64,000 nt of DNA from Pseudoclavibacter sp. AY1F1 (GTDB lineage: Bacteria > Actinomycetota > Actinomycetes > Actinomycetales > Microbacteriaceae). Made by a program: the position numbers and the translations under genes. The first letter of the stretch is position 1, and each line of letters begins with the position of its first letter. The notes below the pieces were generated by a model. It searched no databases. It saw nothing but the letters and a program-made list of their open reading frames with translations, and was not told where the DNA came from. Below, piece by piece: positions 44,490 to 53,252 of the stretch. The stretch spans positions 51,017 through 115,016 of the forward strand of contig NZ_PSTQ01000013.1 of assembly GCF_002931075.1 (NCBI RefSeq). Reading direction: 5' to 3'.

Positions 44490-45620
44490 CTACGCCGTCG
44501 CCTCGAGCGGGTAGCGCAACGTTGCGGCGACCTCGGCCCCGTCGACGAGGTCTCCTCGCCTCACGGCCCTCACCTTGGCGCCGTGCTTGAGGGCGCGCGC
44601 GGCGATCTCGTCGACGATCGCGTAGGTGTGCGGCCCGGGAACGTCGGCGCGCGTGAGCTTGCCGTGCTCGTCGAGCTCGCCCTCGAGCGTCGAGTCCATG
44701 TCGAAATAGAGCTCGGCGATCGCGCCCTGCGAGGCGGCCTTCGCGACGTCGTTGATCGATGTCGTCGCGTGCCCGTTGCTGCGCTTCGTCCCGAACTCCT
44801 CCCGCCACGTGTTGATCTCACCTCGGTAGTGGTCGTCGAGGATTCCCCTGGCCTTGGCGTCGAGCTCGCCGGCTGCAAGCGACCCTGGATGCGCGCCGAT
44901 GCGCTGCTCGAGGAGCCCCGGGTACTCGTTCACGGCACGGTAGGCGGTATCGAAGTCGCCGGTCGCCGCGAGGATGAGCGGGGCGCCGGACTCGCGAAGG
45001 ATCGGGATGACCTGCTCCTGCACGATGCGCGCGAAGCGCTCGTGGCCGATGCGGTCGCCGGTTGTCCCCTGCGCACGCTGCCGATCAAATCGCCCTCCAG
45101 TGGTCGTGTGCTCGAGCACCGTCGGGAGGTCATCCGGGAGACCCTCGATGGGAAGCTGGCGCGGCTTGGCGTCGGCGAGCACCTCGAAGAGCGTCACCTC
45201 GCCGCGCGAGAGCCCGAGCACGAACCCGCAGTTCGGGAACGTCGTGGCGCGCAGGAGGGCGCCGACATCGAACCGATCGCCGACGGCGACGTGCTGCCCG
45301 AGGCGATTGGCGAGGCGGAAGGTGCGGAAGCGGTCGGGTGAGGCGAGGATGACGAGGGAGCGGGACTGGGCCCGCCAGAACTCCGGATCGGATTCGAGCT
45401 GCTTCGCGGGATCGAGGGTCTTCGCGATCCGAGACTTGTCGAGACCGAGCTGCTCGAGCTCCTTGGCGGCCTGACTCACAGCCGCCCTCAGCTCCAGCCG
45501 CAGGGCCTCCGACTCACTCGGAGCGCTCGAGGCGGGGATGGCGATGCTGACGCTGCCCTCGCCCCGGTACTCGGTGAGTTCAAGCAGATCTTCATGGGTA
45601 GGAATATCACTTGGCAACAT
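44490..45620 (-). CDS. Bacterial archaeo-eukaryotic release factor (baeRF) family protein
   Basis: This 376-residue protein resembles the baeRF family, bacterial relatives of the eRF1/Pelota middle and C-terminal domains, with segments SRSLVILASPDRFRTFRL, CGFVLGLSRGEVTLFEVLA and a C-terminal DSTLEGELDEHGKL followed by YAIVDEIAARAL. The catalytic GGQ loop of true release factors is not evident. The family is predicted to act on stalled or modified ribosomes, without firm proof. A TAGCGT box lies 6 bases before the ATG. Confidence 0.75.
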   Translation of the reverse strand: MLPSDIPTHEDLLELTEYRGEGSVSIAIPASSAPSESEALRLELRAAVSQAAKELEQLGLDKSRIAKTLDPAKQLESDPEFWRAQSRSLVILASPDRFRTFRLANRLGQHVAVGDRFDVGALLRATTFPNCGFVLGLSRGEVTLFEVLADAKPRQLPIEGLPDDLPTVLEHTTTGGRFDRQRAQGTTGDRIGHERFARIVQEQVIPILRESGAPLILAATGDFDTAYRAVNEYPGLLEQRIGAHPGSLAAGELDAKARGILDDHYRGEINTWREEFGTKRSNGHATTSINDVAKAASQGAIAELYFDMDSTLEGELDEHGKLTRADVPGPHTYAIVDEIAARALKHGAKVRAVRRGDLVDGAEVAATLRYPLEATA

Positions 45621-45626
45621 CTCTGC

Positions 45627-45632
45627 ACGCTA
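45627..45632 (-). promoter_or_regulatory. -10 box of a leaderless start (baeRF gene)
   Basis: On the minus strand TAGCGT ends 6 bases before the ATG at 45620. Confidence 0.6.
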
Positions 45633-45730
45633 TTGATCCGGCCTGAGAGTTCGGTCATCGTGGTGCGCCTAGACTGACCTGGTTACGCCCCTCCACACTC
45701 TTTGCACGGCTCAGGACGCAAATTACATCT

Positions 45731-46753
45731 ATGACAGGTAACGCGACTACTCGCTTCCACAACGTCTCGCTGCTGTCGGTCGCGAGCCACCTCCCGTCGA
45801 AGGCCACGGCCTCGTCGGACATCGAAGGCAAGCTCGCCGCCGGCTTGAAGCGGCTGAAGCTCCCTGGCAACCTTCTCGAGCGCGTGGCAGGCGTCACGGA
45901 GCGAAGGAACTGGGCGGAGGGCGAGTCGTTCACTGAGGCGACCGTCGCCGCAGGCCAGGAAGCGCTGCGACGAGCGGGAGTCGACGCAAGCGACATCGGT
46001 CTGCTCATCAACACCTCCGTCACCCGCACGCACCTCGAGCCCTCCGTCGCCGTGCGTATGCACCACGGACTCGGCATGCCGAGCTCTGCGGTCAACTTCG
46101 ACATCGCGAACGCGTGCCTCGGCTTCGTGAACGGCATGACGCTCGCCGCGCAGATGATCGAGGCCGGTCAGATCCGCTACGCCATCATCGTCAACGGCGA
46201 GGACGCCGACGAGATCCAGGTCAACACCATCAACCGCCTGCTGCGCGACGACATCGGCCGCGAGGACTTCATGAGCGAGTTCGCGAGCCTCACGCTCGGC
46301 TCAGGTGCCGCGGCGGCGGTGCTCGGCCGCACCGACGAGCATCCGGAGGGCCACCAGATCCTCGGCGGCGTGACGCGGGCGGCAACCCAGTTCCACGAGC
46401 TGTGCGTGGGCAGCGTCCAGGGAATGTTCACCGACGCCAAGGCCCTGCTGCGCGGTGGCCTCGACCTCGTCGTCTCCGCCTGGAAGGAGGCGCAGACCGA
46501 CTGGAACTGGTCGTCGATGGACCACTACATCACCCACCAGGTCTCGCGTGTGCATACAAACGCGATCGTGAAAGCGGTCGGGCTCGACGCGAAGCGGGTG
46601 CCGACGACGTACCCGACGCTCGGGAACGTGGGGCCGGCCTCCATCCCGATCACCCTCGACCTGCAGTCGAAGACACTGAAACGCGATGACCGCGTGCTGC
46701 TCATGGGCGTTGGCTCCGGCCTCAACACGGCCATGATGGAGCTCAAGTGGTGA
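45731..46753 (+). CDS. oleA: OleA, thiolase-fold acyl-CoA condensing enzyme
   Basis: OleA performs head-to-head condensation of two fatty acyl-CoAs to a beta-keto acid, the first step of long-chain olefin synthesis. The 340 residues show the KAS III/thiolase fold with catalytic Cys129 (ANACLGF), His269 (THQVSRVH) and Asn299 (LGNVGPAS). Their spacing (140, 170 residues) is close to that of characterised OleA proteins. oleBC and oleD follow with overlaps, which distinguishes this from FabH. No clear Shine-Dalgarno precedes the ATG. Confidence 0.93.
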   Translation: MTGNATTRFHNVSLLSVASHLPSKATASSDIEGKLAAGLKRLKLPGNLLERVAGVTERRNWAEGESFTEATVAAGQEALRRAGVDASDIGLLINTSVTRTHLEPSVAVRMHHGLGMPSSAVNFDIANACLGFVNGMTLAAQMIEAGQIRYAIIVNGEDADEIQVNTINRLLRDDIGREDFMSEFASLTLGSGAAAAVLGRTDEHPEGHQILGGVTRAATQFHELCVGSVQGMFTDAKALLRGGLDLVVSAWKEAQTDWNWSSMDHYITHQVSRVHTNAIVKAVGLDAKRVPTTYPTLGNVGPASIPITLDLQSKTLKRDDRVLLMGVGSGLNTAMMELKW

Positions 46754-49416
46754 GGTCGGCCAAGCGCCCACCCGCCGGATTGCCCGGCCTCCAGGAGCGG
46801 CTCAGCCGCATCGTCGAGACGCCGGGCGTCGGCGATGACGCCGGCTCGCGCCGCGGCTGGCACATCCTCGATACAGGGGCAGCCCTCGCCGAGCTCGGAG
46901 TGGAACCGACCGGGACGATCCTCGCGGTCCATGGCAATCCGACGTGGTCCTACCTGTGGCGTTCGCTGGTCAATGAGTCGCTCGCGGCCGCCGAGGCCGG
47001 CGGCACCGCCTGGCGGGTCATCGCGGTCGACCAGCTCGACATGGGCTTCTCGGAGCGATCAGATCTCCGCCGGACGCTCGAGCAGCGCATCCTCGATCTC
47101 GGCGCGCTCACCGATGAACTTGCCCTCAGTGGCAGCGTGATCTCGCTTGGCCACGACTGGGGCGGCGTCGTCGCCTTCGGCTGGGCGGTGCGTCACCCCG
47201 AGCTGCTCACCGCGGTCGCCTCCCTCAACACGGCCGTCGACCAGCCGAGCGACCTGCCCATCCCGGCGGCGCTGCGCCTCGCGCGCTTCGGTCCGGTGCT
47301 GCGCGCCTCGACGTCGACGAGCCCGGCGTTCCTCAAGACAACGCTTGCCCTCGCGAACCCGCCTCTCTCAGCTGACGTGAAGGCCGCCTACTCGTCTCCG
47401 TACCTCGACCGCGCCTCGCGCCTGGGCATCGAGCAGTTCGTGGCCGACATCCCTGTCGACGAGAACACGCAGAGCTACGACGCCCTCCAGGCCGTCTCCT
47501 CGGGTGTGGCCGGGCTCGACGTCCCCGCCTTGCTCCTCTGGGGCCCGCGCGACCCGATCTTCACTGACCTTTACCTCGGCGACCTCATGCGACGGCTCCC
47601 CCACGCGGAGGTGCACCGCTTCGAGGGCGCCGGTCACCTCATCGCAGAGGATGTTCCGTACGCGGGGCACCTTCTGGCCTGGCTCGACGACGTGGCGGCT
47701 GGCAGCGCCCGCCGCCGCGAGCAGCCGGCGCTCCGCGGCGCGGAGGACAGCACAAGAAAGTCCGCGCCGATGTGGGCCGCGCTCGACGAACACCGGGACG
47801 ATGAAGCCGTGGCCGCGCTGGAGATGGGTCGGGGGCCGGGCGGCCAGCCGCTCAAGGTCTCCTGGCGACAACTCGCGGGGCGGGTCGATGAGATCGCCGC
47901 TGGCCTGAGTGCCGTCGGCGTGCGCCGAGGGGACCGCGTCTCTCTGCTCGTCACGCCCGGCGTCACGCTGACCGCCATCGTCTACGCGTGCCTTCGCATC
48001 GGGGCGGTCGTCGTCGTGGCGGATGCGGGCCTCGGCGTCAAGGGACTCTCGCGCGCCGTCCGCGGCGCGTGGCCGGATGTCATCATCGGCCAGGTTCCTG
48101 GCCTGACGGCGGCGAAGGCGCTCGGTTGGCCCGGACTTCGCATCAGCGCGACAAGCATCCCGGCGAGCAGCCGTGCGGCGCTCGGCGTTGCGCACTCGCT
48201 TGCCGAGATCGCCAACCTCGGCCGCGGGGCCGTGCTGCCTGAGGCACCGGGCCCAGAGGACCTCGCGGCCGTGCTCTTCACGTCTGGCTCGACGGGGCCT
48301 GCCAAGGGCGTCGTCTACACGCACCGCCAGCTCCAGGCGGTCAGGGACACCCTCCGTGACACGTACAGTGTGACGGCAGAGTCCGGCCTCGTGACGGGGT
48401 TCGCCCCGTTCGCCCTCCTCGGGCCCGCCCTCGGGACGCGCTCCGTGACGCCGGACATGGACGTGACCTCCCCTCGCACGCTCACGGCGACCGCCGTCGC
48501 CGAGGCGGTCGTGGCAGCGGATGCGCGCATCGTGTTCCTCTCGCCCGCCGCGATCCTCAACGTCGTCGCGACGCGCGACGCCCTCGATTCTTCGCAACGC
48601 GAGGCGCTCGGTCGGGTCGACACGTTCCTCTCGACCGGCGCACCGATCGGTGCGAGGCTGCTCGACGATGCGTGCGCGCTCATGCCGAACGCCGAAGCGC
48701 ACACCCCATACGGCATGACCGAGTGCCTGCTCGTGACGGACATCGACCGAGACGGCATCTCGTCCGCGGCGCTCGCGCCAGACGACGGCGTGTGCGTCGG
48801 CACCCCGATCGGCAGCAACATCGTCCGCGTCAGCGCGCTCGACACCTCCGGCGCGGCGACCGGGGCGCCCTCCGACGAACCCGGGGTGCTCGGCGAGATC
48901 ATCATCAGCGCCCCGCACCTCAAGGAGCGCTACGACCGGCTCGCGATGACGGACCGTGCCGCTCTGCGCGAGCTGCAGGCTGAGGACGGACAGGTGCCGG
49001 TCCGCTGGCACCGCACGGGCGACGTCGGACACCTCGACGCCGAAGGCCGGCTCTGGGTCGAGGGGCGGCTCCCCCACGTCTTCGTGACGGTGGATGGCCC
49101 GCTCGCCCCCGTCGGCACCGAGCAGGACCTCGAGACGCTGCCCTGGGTGCGTCGCGCCGCCGTCGTCGGCGTCGGCCCGGCTGGCACGGCGCAAGCAGTC
49201 GCCGTGCTCGAGACGCGCGAGCGCTCCCGCGGCGTGCGCGTCGCCGAGGCTGCGCTTGCCGACGCTCTGCGCGCCTCCACGACCCAGCCGCTCGCGGCCG
49301 CCCTCATCGTGCCGGAGCTCCCCACCGACATCAGGCACAACTCGAAGATCGACCGGTCCGCGCTCGCCAGCTGGGCTGAGCGTGCGCTGTCCGGGGAGCG
49401 GGTCTCGGCCCCATGA
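46750..49416 (+). CDS. oleBC: OleBC fusion: beta-lactone decarboxylase plus beta-lactone synthetase
   Basis: The 888-residue protein joins two pathway enzymes. Residues 1-320 are an alpha/beta hydrolase of the haloalkane dehalogenase type (HGNPTWSYLWR oxyanion strand, nucleophile Asp136 in LGHDWGG, WGPRDPIF and GAGHLIAED with the His): OleB, which decarboxylates the beta-lactone to a cis-olefin. Residues 335-888 are an AMP-forming ligase-like OleC (LFTSGSTGPAKG, YGMTE, TGDVGHL) that makes the lactone from the beta-hydroxy acid. This fusion is typical of actinobacteria such as Micrococcus. GTG 46750 overlaps the oleA stop as GTGA. Confidence 0.94.
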   Translation: MRSAKRPPAGLPGLQERLSRIVETPGVGDDAGSRRGWHILDTGAALAELGVEPTGTILAVHGNPTWSYLWRSLVNESLAAAEAGGTAWRVIAVDQLDMGFSERSDLRRTLEQRILDLGALTDELALSGSVISLGHDWGGVVAFGWAVRHPELLTAVASLNTAVDQPSDLPIPAALRLARFGPVLRASTSTSPAFLKTTLALANPPLSADVKAAYSSPYLDRASRLGIEQFVADIPVDENTQSYDALQAVSSGVAGLDVPALLLWGPRDPIFTDLYLGDLMRRLPHAEVHRFEGAGHLIAEDVPYAGHLLAWLDDVAAGSARRREQPALRGAEDSTRKSAPMWAALDEHRDDEAVAALEMGRGPGGQPLKVSWRQLAGRVDEIAAGLSAVGVRRGDRVSLLVTPGVTLTAIVYACLRIGAVVVVADAGLGVKGLSRAVRGAWPDVIIGQVPGLTAAKALGWPGLRISATSIPASSRAALGVAHSLAEIANLGRGAVLPEAPGPEDLAAVLFTSGSTGPAKGVVYTHRQLQAVRDTLRDTYSVTAESGLVTGFAPFALLGPALGTRSVTPDMDVTSPRTLTATAVAEAVVAADARIVFLSPAAILNVVATRDALDSSQREALGRVDTFLSTGAPIGARLLDDACALMPNAEAHTPYGMTECLLVTDIDRDGISSAALAPDDGVCVGTPIGSNIVRVSALDTSGAATGAPSDEPGVLGEIIISAPHLKERYDRLAMTDRAALRELQAEDGQVPVRWHRTGDVGHLDAEGRLWVEGRLPHVFVTVDGPLAPVGTEQDLETLPWVRRAAVVGVGPAGTAQAVAVLETRERSRGVRVAEAALADALRASTTQPLAAALIVPELPTDIRHNSKIDRSALASWAERALSGERVSAP

Positions 49417-50429
49417 GGGTGCTCGTCACGGGTGCGAGCGGCATGCTCGGACGAGCCGTCGCCATTCAGCTGCGTGACGAAGGCCACGAGGTCACGACGA
49501 TGCAGCGCGGCGCGAGCGGAATCCAGGGCGTCACGGACGCGCTCGGATCGATCACCGACGAGGGCGCCGTCGCACGTGCCGTCATGGGGGCAGAGGGTGT
49601 TGTCCACCTCGCGGCCAAGGTTTCCCTGAGCGGCCAGGAGTCCGAGTTCGAGGCGGTCAACGTCGCCGGCACGAGGCGACTGCTCGCTGCGGCTCGAGAT
49701 GCTGGCGCCACGCGCTTCGTGATGGTCTCCTCCCCCTCGGTCGCTCACTTCGGTGCGGCCATCCACGGGGCAGGCGCGGACACGGCGAGCCCCGAGCTCG
49801 CGCACGGAAACTACGCGCGCACGAAGGCAGAGGCGGAGCTCCTGGCGCTAGCGGCCGACGTCGCGGGCTTCGGTGTCGTCGCGGTGCGCCCCCACCTCGT
49901 CTGGGGACCGGGCGACACGCAGCTCATCGCCCGCATCCTCGACCGCGCCACGAGGGGAACCCTGCCGCTGCTCGGCCGCGGGGCGGCCCTCATCGACTCC
50001 TGCTACGTGGACAACGCAGCCTCGGCAATAGCGGCGGCGCTTCGACGGGTGCCAGTAGCTCACGGCAACAGCTACGTCGTCACGAACGGCGAGCCACGGA
50101 CGGTGGCTGAACTGATGGAGGGCATCTGCCGCGCCGGCGGCGCCCCGCCGCCCCGCTTTCGCGTGCCCGCGGGCCTCGCGCGCGCGGCCGGATCCCTTAT
50201 CGAGGCCGTGTGGCGTATCCGCCCCGGCCGGGACGAGCCACCCATGACGAGGTTCCTCGCCGAGCAGCTCTCGACGGCGCACTGGTTTGATCAACGCCGG
50301 ACCCGCGAGGACCTCGACTGGGTGCCGGCCGTGTCGCTCGAGGAGGGCCTGCAGCGGCTCGCCGACCACACGGCGGCGGCCTCGGACGCGCGAGGGACTC
50401 GCGCACCGAGCAGCTCGCGCTCCCGCTAG
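49413..50429 (+). CDS. oleD: OleD, NADPH-dependent beta-keto acid reductase (SDR family)
   Basis: OleD reduces the OleA product to the beta-hydroxy acid. The 338-residue extended short-chain dehydrogenase has the N-terminal Rossmann motif TGASGMLG, the Ser of VMVSSPSV and the catalytic YARTK. ATG overlaps the oleBC stop (ATGA). The final TAG shares its bases with the stop codon of the convergent LuxR gene: the four bases CTAG at 50426-50429 serve both. Confidence 0.92.
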   Translation: MRVLVTGASGMLGRAVAIQLRDEGHEVTTMQRGASGIQGVTDALGSITDEGAVARAVMGAEGVVHLAAKVSLSGQESEFEAVNVAGTRRLLAAARDAGATRFVMVSSPSVAHFGAAIHGAGADTASPELAHGNYARTKAEAELLALAADVAGFGVVAVRPHLVWGPGDTQLIARILDRATRGTLPLLGRGAALIDSCYVDNAASAIAAALRRVPVAHGNSYVVTNGEPRTVAELMEGICRAGGAPPPRFRVPAGLARAAGSLIEAVWRIRPGRDEPPMTRFLAEQLSTAHWFDQRRTREDLDWVPAVSLEEGLQRLADHTAAASDARGTRAPSSSRSR

Positions 50430-52915
50430 TCGAGGAGTCCGCGCCGCTCTGCTGCGACCACCGCGGAGCGACGGTCGCTCGCCCCGAGTTTGCGGAAGAC
50501 GCTGCGCAGCTGCGCGCGCACGGTGTGCACTGACACGAAACGCTGCGCCGCGATCTGGGCGTTCGTCCAGTTCCTCCCCACGAGGCGCAGCACCTCGATC
50601 TCGGCGCTCGAGAGCTCCTCACCGACGGTGGAGTCCGAGAGCGGTCGGGAATCGAGCGCCGAGACGATAAGCAGATCCGCGATGCGCTTCGGGAGCTTGT
50701 CGCTGATCGAGGTCATGAGGACGGCGTCGCTTGTGGTCGCGAATCGAAGCGCGAACCTCGCGTTGCGATCGTCGAGGCATTGCGTCGCCATCGTCGCGAT
50801 GCGGTTGGCAGCCGCGTCGAGGTTGCCGAGCCGGAGCATCGAGAGCGCCGCGAGCGTGCGGCCGATGGAGGCGAACCTCGGGGCGATCTTGTCGTCGGCG
50901 AGGGAGGCCTCGGCGTGCACGAGTGCCTCGCCGGGGCGACCGTTGGCGAGCTCGACGAGGGCGCGCGAGAGACTGACGTAGCAGTCACCTTCCGCGCCGG
51001 AGTAGTCGGCTGCCTTCTGAGCTCGGACGCTCTGGCCGCGCGTGAGGTAGAAGGTCGTCGCAGCCAGGGTGAGCAGCGTCGAAGGCAAGCCGTCCCGCCA
51101 GGACGTCGCGCTCAGCTCGAGCAGCTCGTCGACCTCCGCGATGGGGTCTTCATCGCCGACGAGAGCCTCCAGCAGGATGCGAACGCTCGCACCGGTGTCG
51201 TGTGGGAGGACGGTGCGGGGAAGGTCGCGCAGTTGCCTCGCGAGGTCTCGGGCGGTCGCCTCCTCGCCATTGTCGAGCAGGTCGAAGCAGTCCGCGAATC
51301 CCGGCAGGCTCCGCCCCGTGAGCTTCTCCGCGTCGGTCTGCTGCACGCCGCAGATGACCCCGATGATCTCGATGTGCCTCAGCGCGTCGAGATCGGTGCG
51401 GTTGTAGCTCTCGCCGTGCTCCGCCGCTATTTCTGCGAGTTCGAGTGCGAAGGGCAGGTCGTCGGCGAGGGTCGCCGACCAGATCAGCACGAGGCAGTCG
51501 GCCGCGAACCTTCCCCGGGCGATGGGCGAGCTGTGGAGGGCCCCGAGGAGCTTGCCGTCTGAGTCGCGGATGAGGGCCTTCGCGTCGCGCAGGCATCGCT
51601 CGGCAGCCGCCCGGTCGCCGCCGAAGGACGTCGCCAGGGAGTGCCTGGTGACCTGAGAGAAGAGCCCGACGGGGTCGCTCGCGGCGATCCGCGTCGTCGC
51701 GATGCTGGACTCGCGCAGGCTGTGGAGGACACCCCTCGTCGCGCCGAAACTGCGCCAGCGGAAGAGGGCGATGAGCAGGTGCGTGCTCACGAGGCGTGGG
51801 AGAACGCTGGCCGGTGCCTGCAGCATCTCTTCGACGGTCTCTCGCGGGGCGTACTCGTAGAGGGTCCTGAAGTGACGCTGGGCAATCGACTCGACTTCAC
51901 CCCAGGCCCGGGCGCGGAGGGCGAGGAAGAGCCTCTGCATGACGTTTCCCTCACCGGGGAACGCGGCGACCGCACGCGCGGCGAGGGCTCTGACCTCCTG
52001 CGGCGAGCGCTCGGCGCTGAGGCGCCCGAAGGTGTCGGCGTGCCACACAAACTCGATATCGAGCGAGATCGGGTTGACCTCGGTCGTCCCGTACGGGGAC
52101 GACGCGAGCTGGTCGAACCAGTGGTCGCCGGTGAGCTCCGGGGCAAGCAGGTGCAGGTCCTCTCTCGAGAAGCGACGCAACACGCTCATGGCACGCACCA
52201 TCCGCACGCCATCAACCCGTTCCAGCTCTGCTGGATCGAAACGCCGAAGCTCCTGCAGGGTCATCGCGGCGCTCGAGGTGCCGCTCACGATGGACCACCC
52301 TTCCGCGTTGGCGCCGGAACGGAAGCGCTCGAGGGCGAGACGGGTCGTCAGCGGGTGGCCGGCAAGCACGTCGAGGAGCTGGGTGCGCAGCTCCGCCGGC
52401 GCGCCCGGCTCGTTGCGCTCGAGGACTTCTCCGATCTCGGAGGCGTCGAAGGCGAGCTCTCTCGGCTGGATGACGACCCCGTCGCGCCCGAGCGTGTACG
52501 CCCAGTCCGGCATGGACAGCGAGGAGATGAAGAAACGCACGCCAACGCTCTGGTGGCTCGGATCGGTGCGGCCGCTCGGCGACAAGCCAGACTGCCTGAC
52601 CTGCGCCCAGAGTTGGTCATCCTGGGCGACGATGACGTCGTCGAACAGAACCGAAAGACGTTGGTGGCGGCCATCCGCGAGTTCGGTGAGGACCCGTTGG
52701 AGCTCTGATCGCGAGGCGCACCAGACGAAGGCCTCCCGCGCGGCCTCGAGTTTGCCCTGAATCTGCCTCAGGAGCGTGGTCCGTCCGCTGCCGGGCATGC
52801 CGACGATGAATGTGAAGGCGTGCCCATCCAACGCGAGGCTGGATAGCCGGTCGCGCTCGACGAGTTGCCACGGCTCTCCCGCACGTTGGTCGCCGTTGAG
52901 CGTGCTGGTGGACAT
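50426..52915 (-). CDS. Large LuxR-family ATPase-type transcriptional regulator (LAL-like)
   Basis: The 829-residue regulator has an N-terminal nucleotide-binding motif GMPGSGRT (39-46), a degenerate Walker A in which Arg replaces the usual Lys, then a long helical region with an AAA+/NB-ARC-like fold and TPR-like repeats, and a C-terminal LuxR helix-turn-helix (LSSAEIEVLRLVGRNWTNAQ, about 767-786, then VSVHTVRAQLRSVF). AGGAGAG precedes the ATG. The inducing signal is unknown. Its tail-to-tail overlap with oleD makes a link to olefin control possible but unproven. Confidence 0.9.
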   Translation of the reverse strand: MSTSTLNGDQRAGEPWQLVERDRLSSLALDGHAFTFIVGMPGSGRTTLLRQIQGKLEAAREAFVWCASRSELQRVLTELADGRHQRLSVLFDDVIVAQDDQLWAQVRQSGLSPSGRTDPSHQSVGVRFFISSLSMPDWAYTLGRDGVVIQPRELAFDASEIGEVLERNEPGAPAELRTQLLDVLAGHPLTTRLALERFRSGANAEGWSIVSGTSSAAMTLQELRRFDPAELERVDGVRMVRAMSVLRRFSREDLHLLAPELTGDHWFDQLASSPYGTTEVNPISLDIEFVWHADTFGRLSAERSPQEVRALAARAVAAFPGEGNVMQRLFLALRARAWGEVESIAQRHFRTLYEYAPRETVEEMLQAPASVLPRLVSTHLLIALFRWRSFGATRGVLHSLRESSIATTRIAASDPVGLFSQVTRHSLATSFGGDRAAAERCLRDAKALIRDSDGKLLGALHSSPIARGRFAADCLVLIWSATLADDLPFALELAEIAAEHGESYNRTDLDALRHIEIIGVICGVQQTDAEKLTGRSLPGFADCFDLLDNGEEATARDLARQLRDLPRTVLPHDTGASVRILLEALVGDEDPIAEVDELLELSATSWRDGLPSTLLTLAATTFYLTRGQSVRAQKAADYSGAEGDCYVSLSRALVELANGRPGEALVHAEASLADDKIAPRFASIGRTLAALSMLRLGNLDAAANRIATMATQCLDDRNARFALRFATTSDAVLMTSISDKLPKRIADLLIVSALDSRPLSDSTVGEELSSAEIEVLRLVGRNWTNAQIAAQRFVSVHTVRAQLRSVFRKLGASDRRSAVVAAERRGLLD

Positions 52916-53252
52916 CGTTCTCTCTCCTGCTGATTCTCAGCGCCAGGCGCTGCGGACTCCCCCCAGAGTCCTGCGCGAGACCGAAAGTCGCTCTGCAGTC
53001 TCGCGCCGCAGTCCACGATACGGTTTTGGGGACAAATGCGTTGTATACGTTCACATCGACATTCGGGTCGCTTCACCGGATCCAGTGATTTGGTGGGCCT
53101 TTTCCTGCCCGATTTCTCCTATTTCCGACCAGGAGACACGGGAAACACCATAAATTCACCGGGGATTTGGGGCGAAGGGCCCCGCTGAGGGAATCTGCCG
53201 CTCGGGCGTGTCTCCGCCGAAACCTGGAACGTGTCCCCACATGGCATCCATG
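52916..53252 (-). other. 337-base gap between mgtE and the LuxR gene
   Basis: Both neighbours are transcribed leftward. The gap is AT-richer than its surroundings and holds a GTATAC palindrome (53044-53049) and a short GGGGC/GCCCC hairpin near 53168-53182. It probably contains the luxR promoter. No coding sequence or recognisable riboswitch was found. Confidence 0.5.

Noticed and set aside
47368..49338. Minus-strand open frame of 656 codons opposite oleBC
   Set aside because: Antisense shadow with skewed composition.
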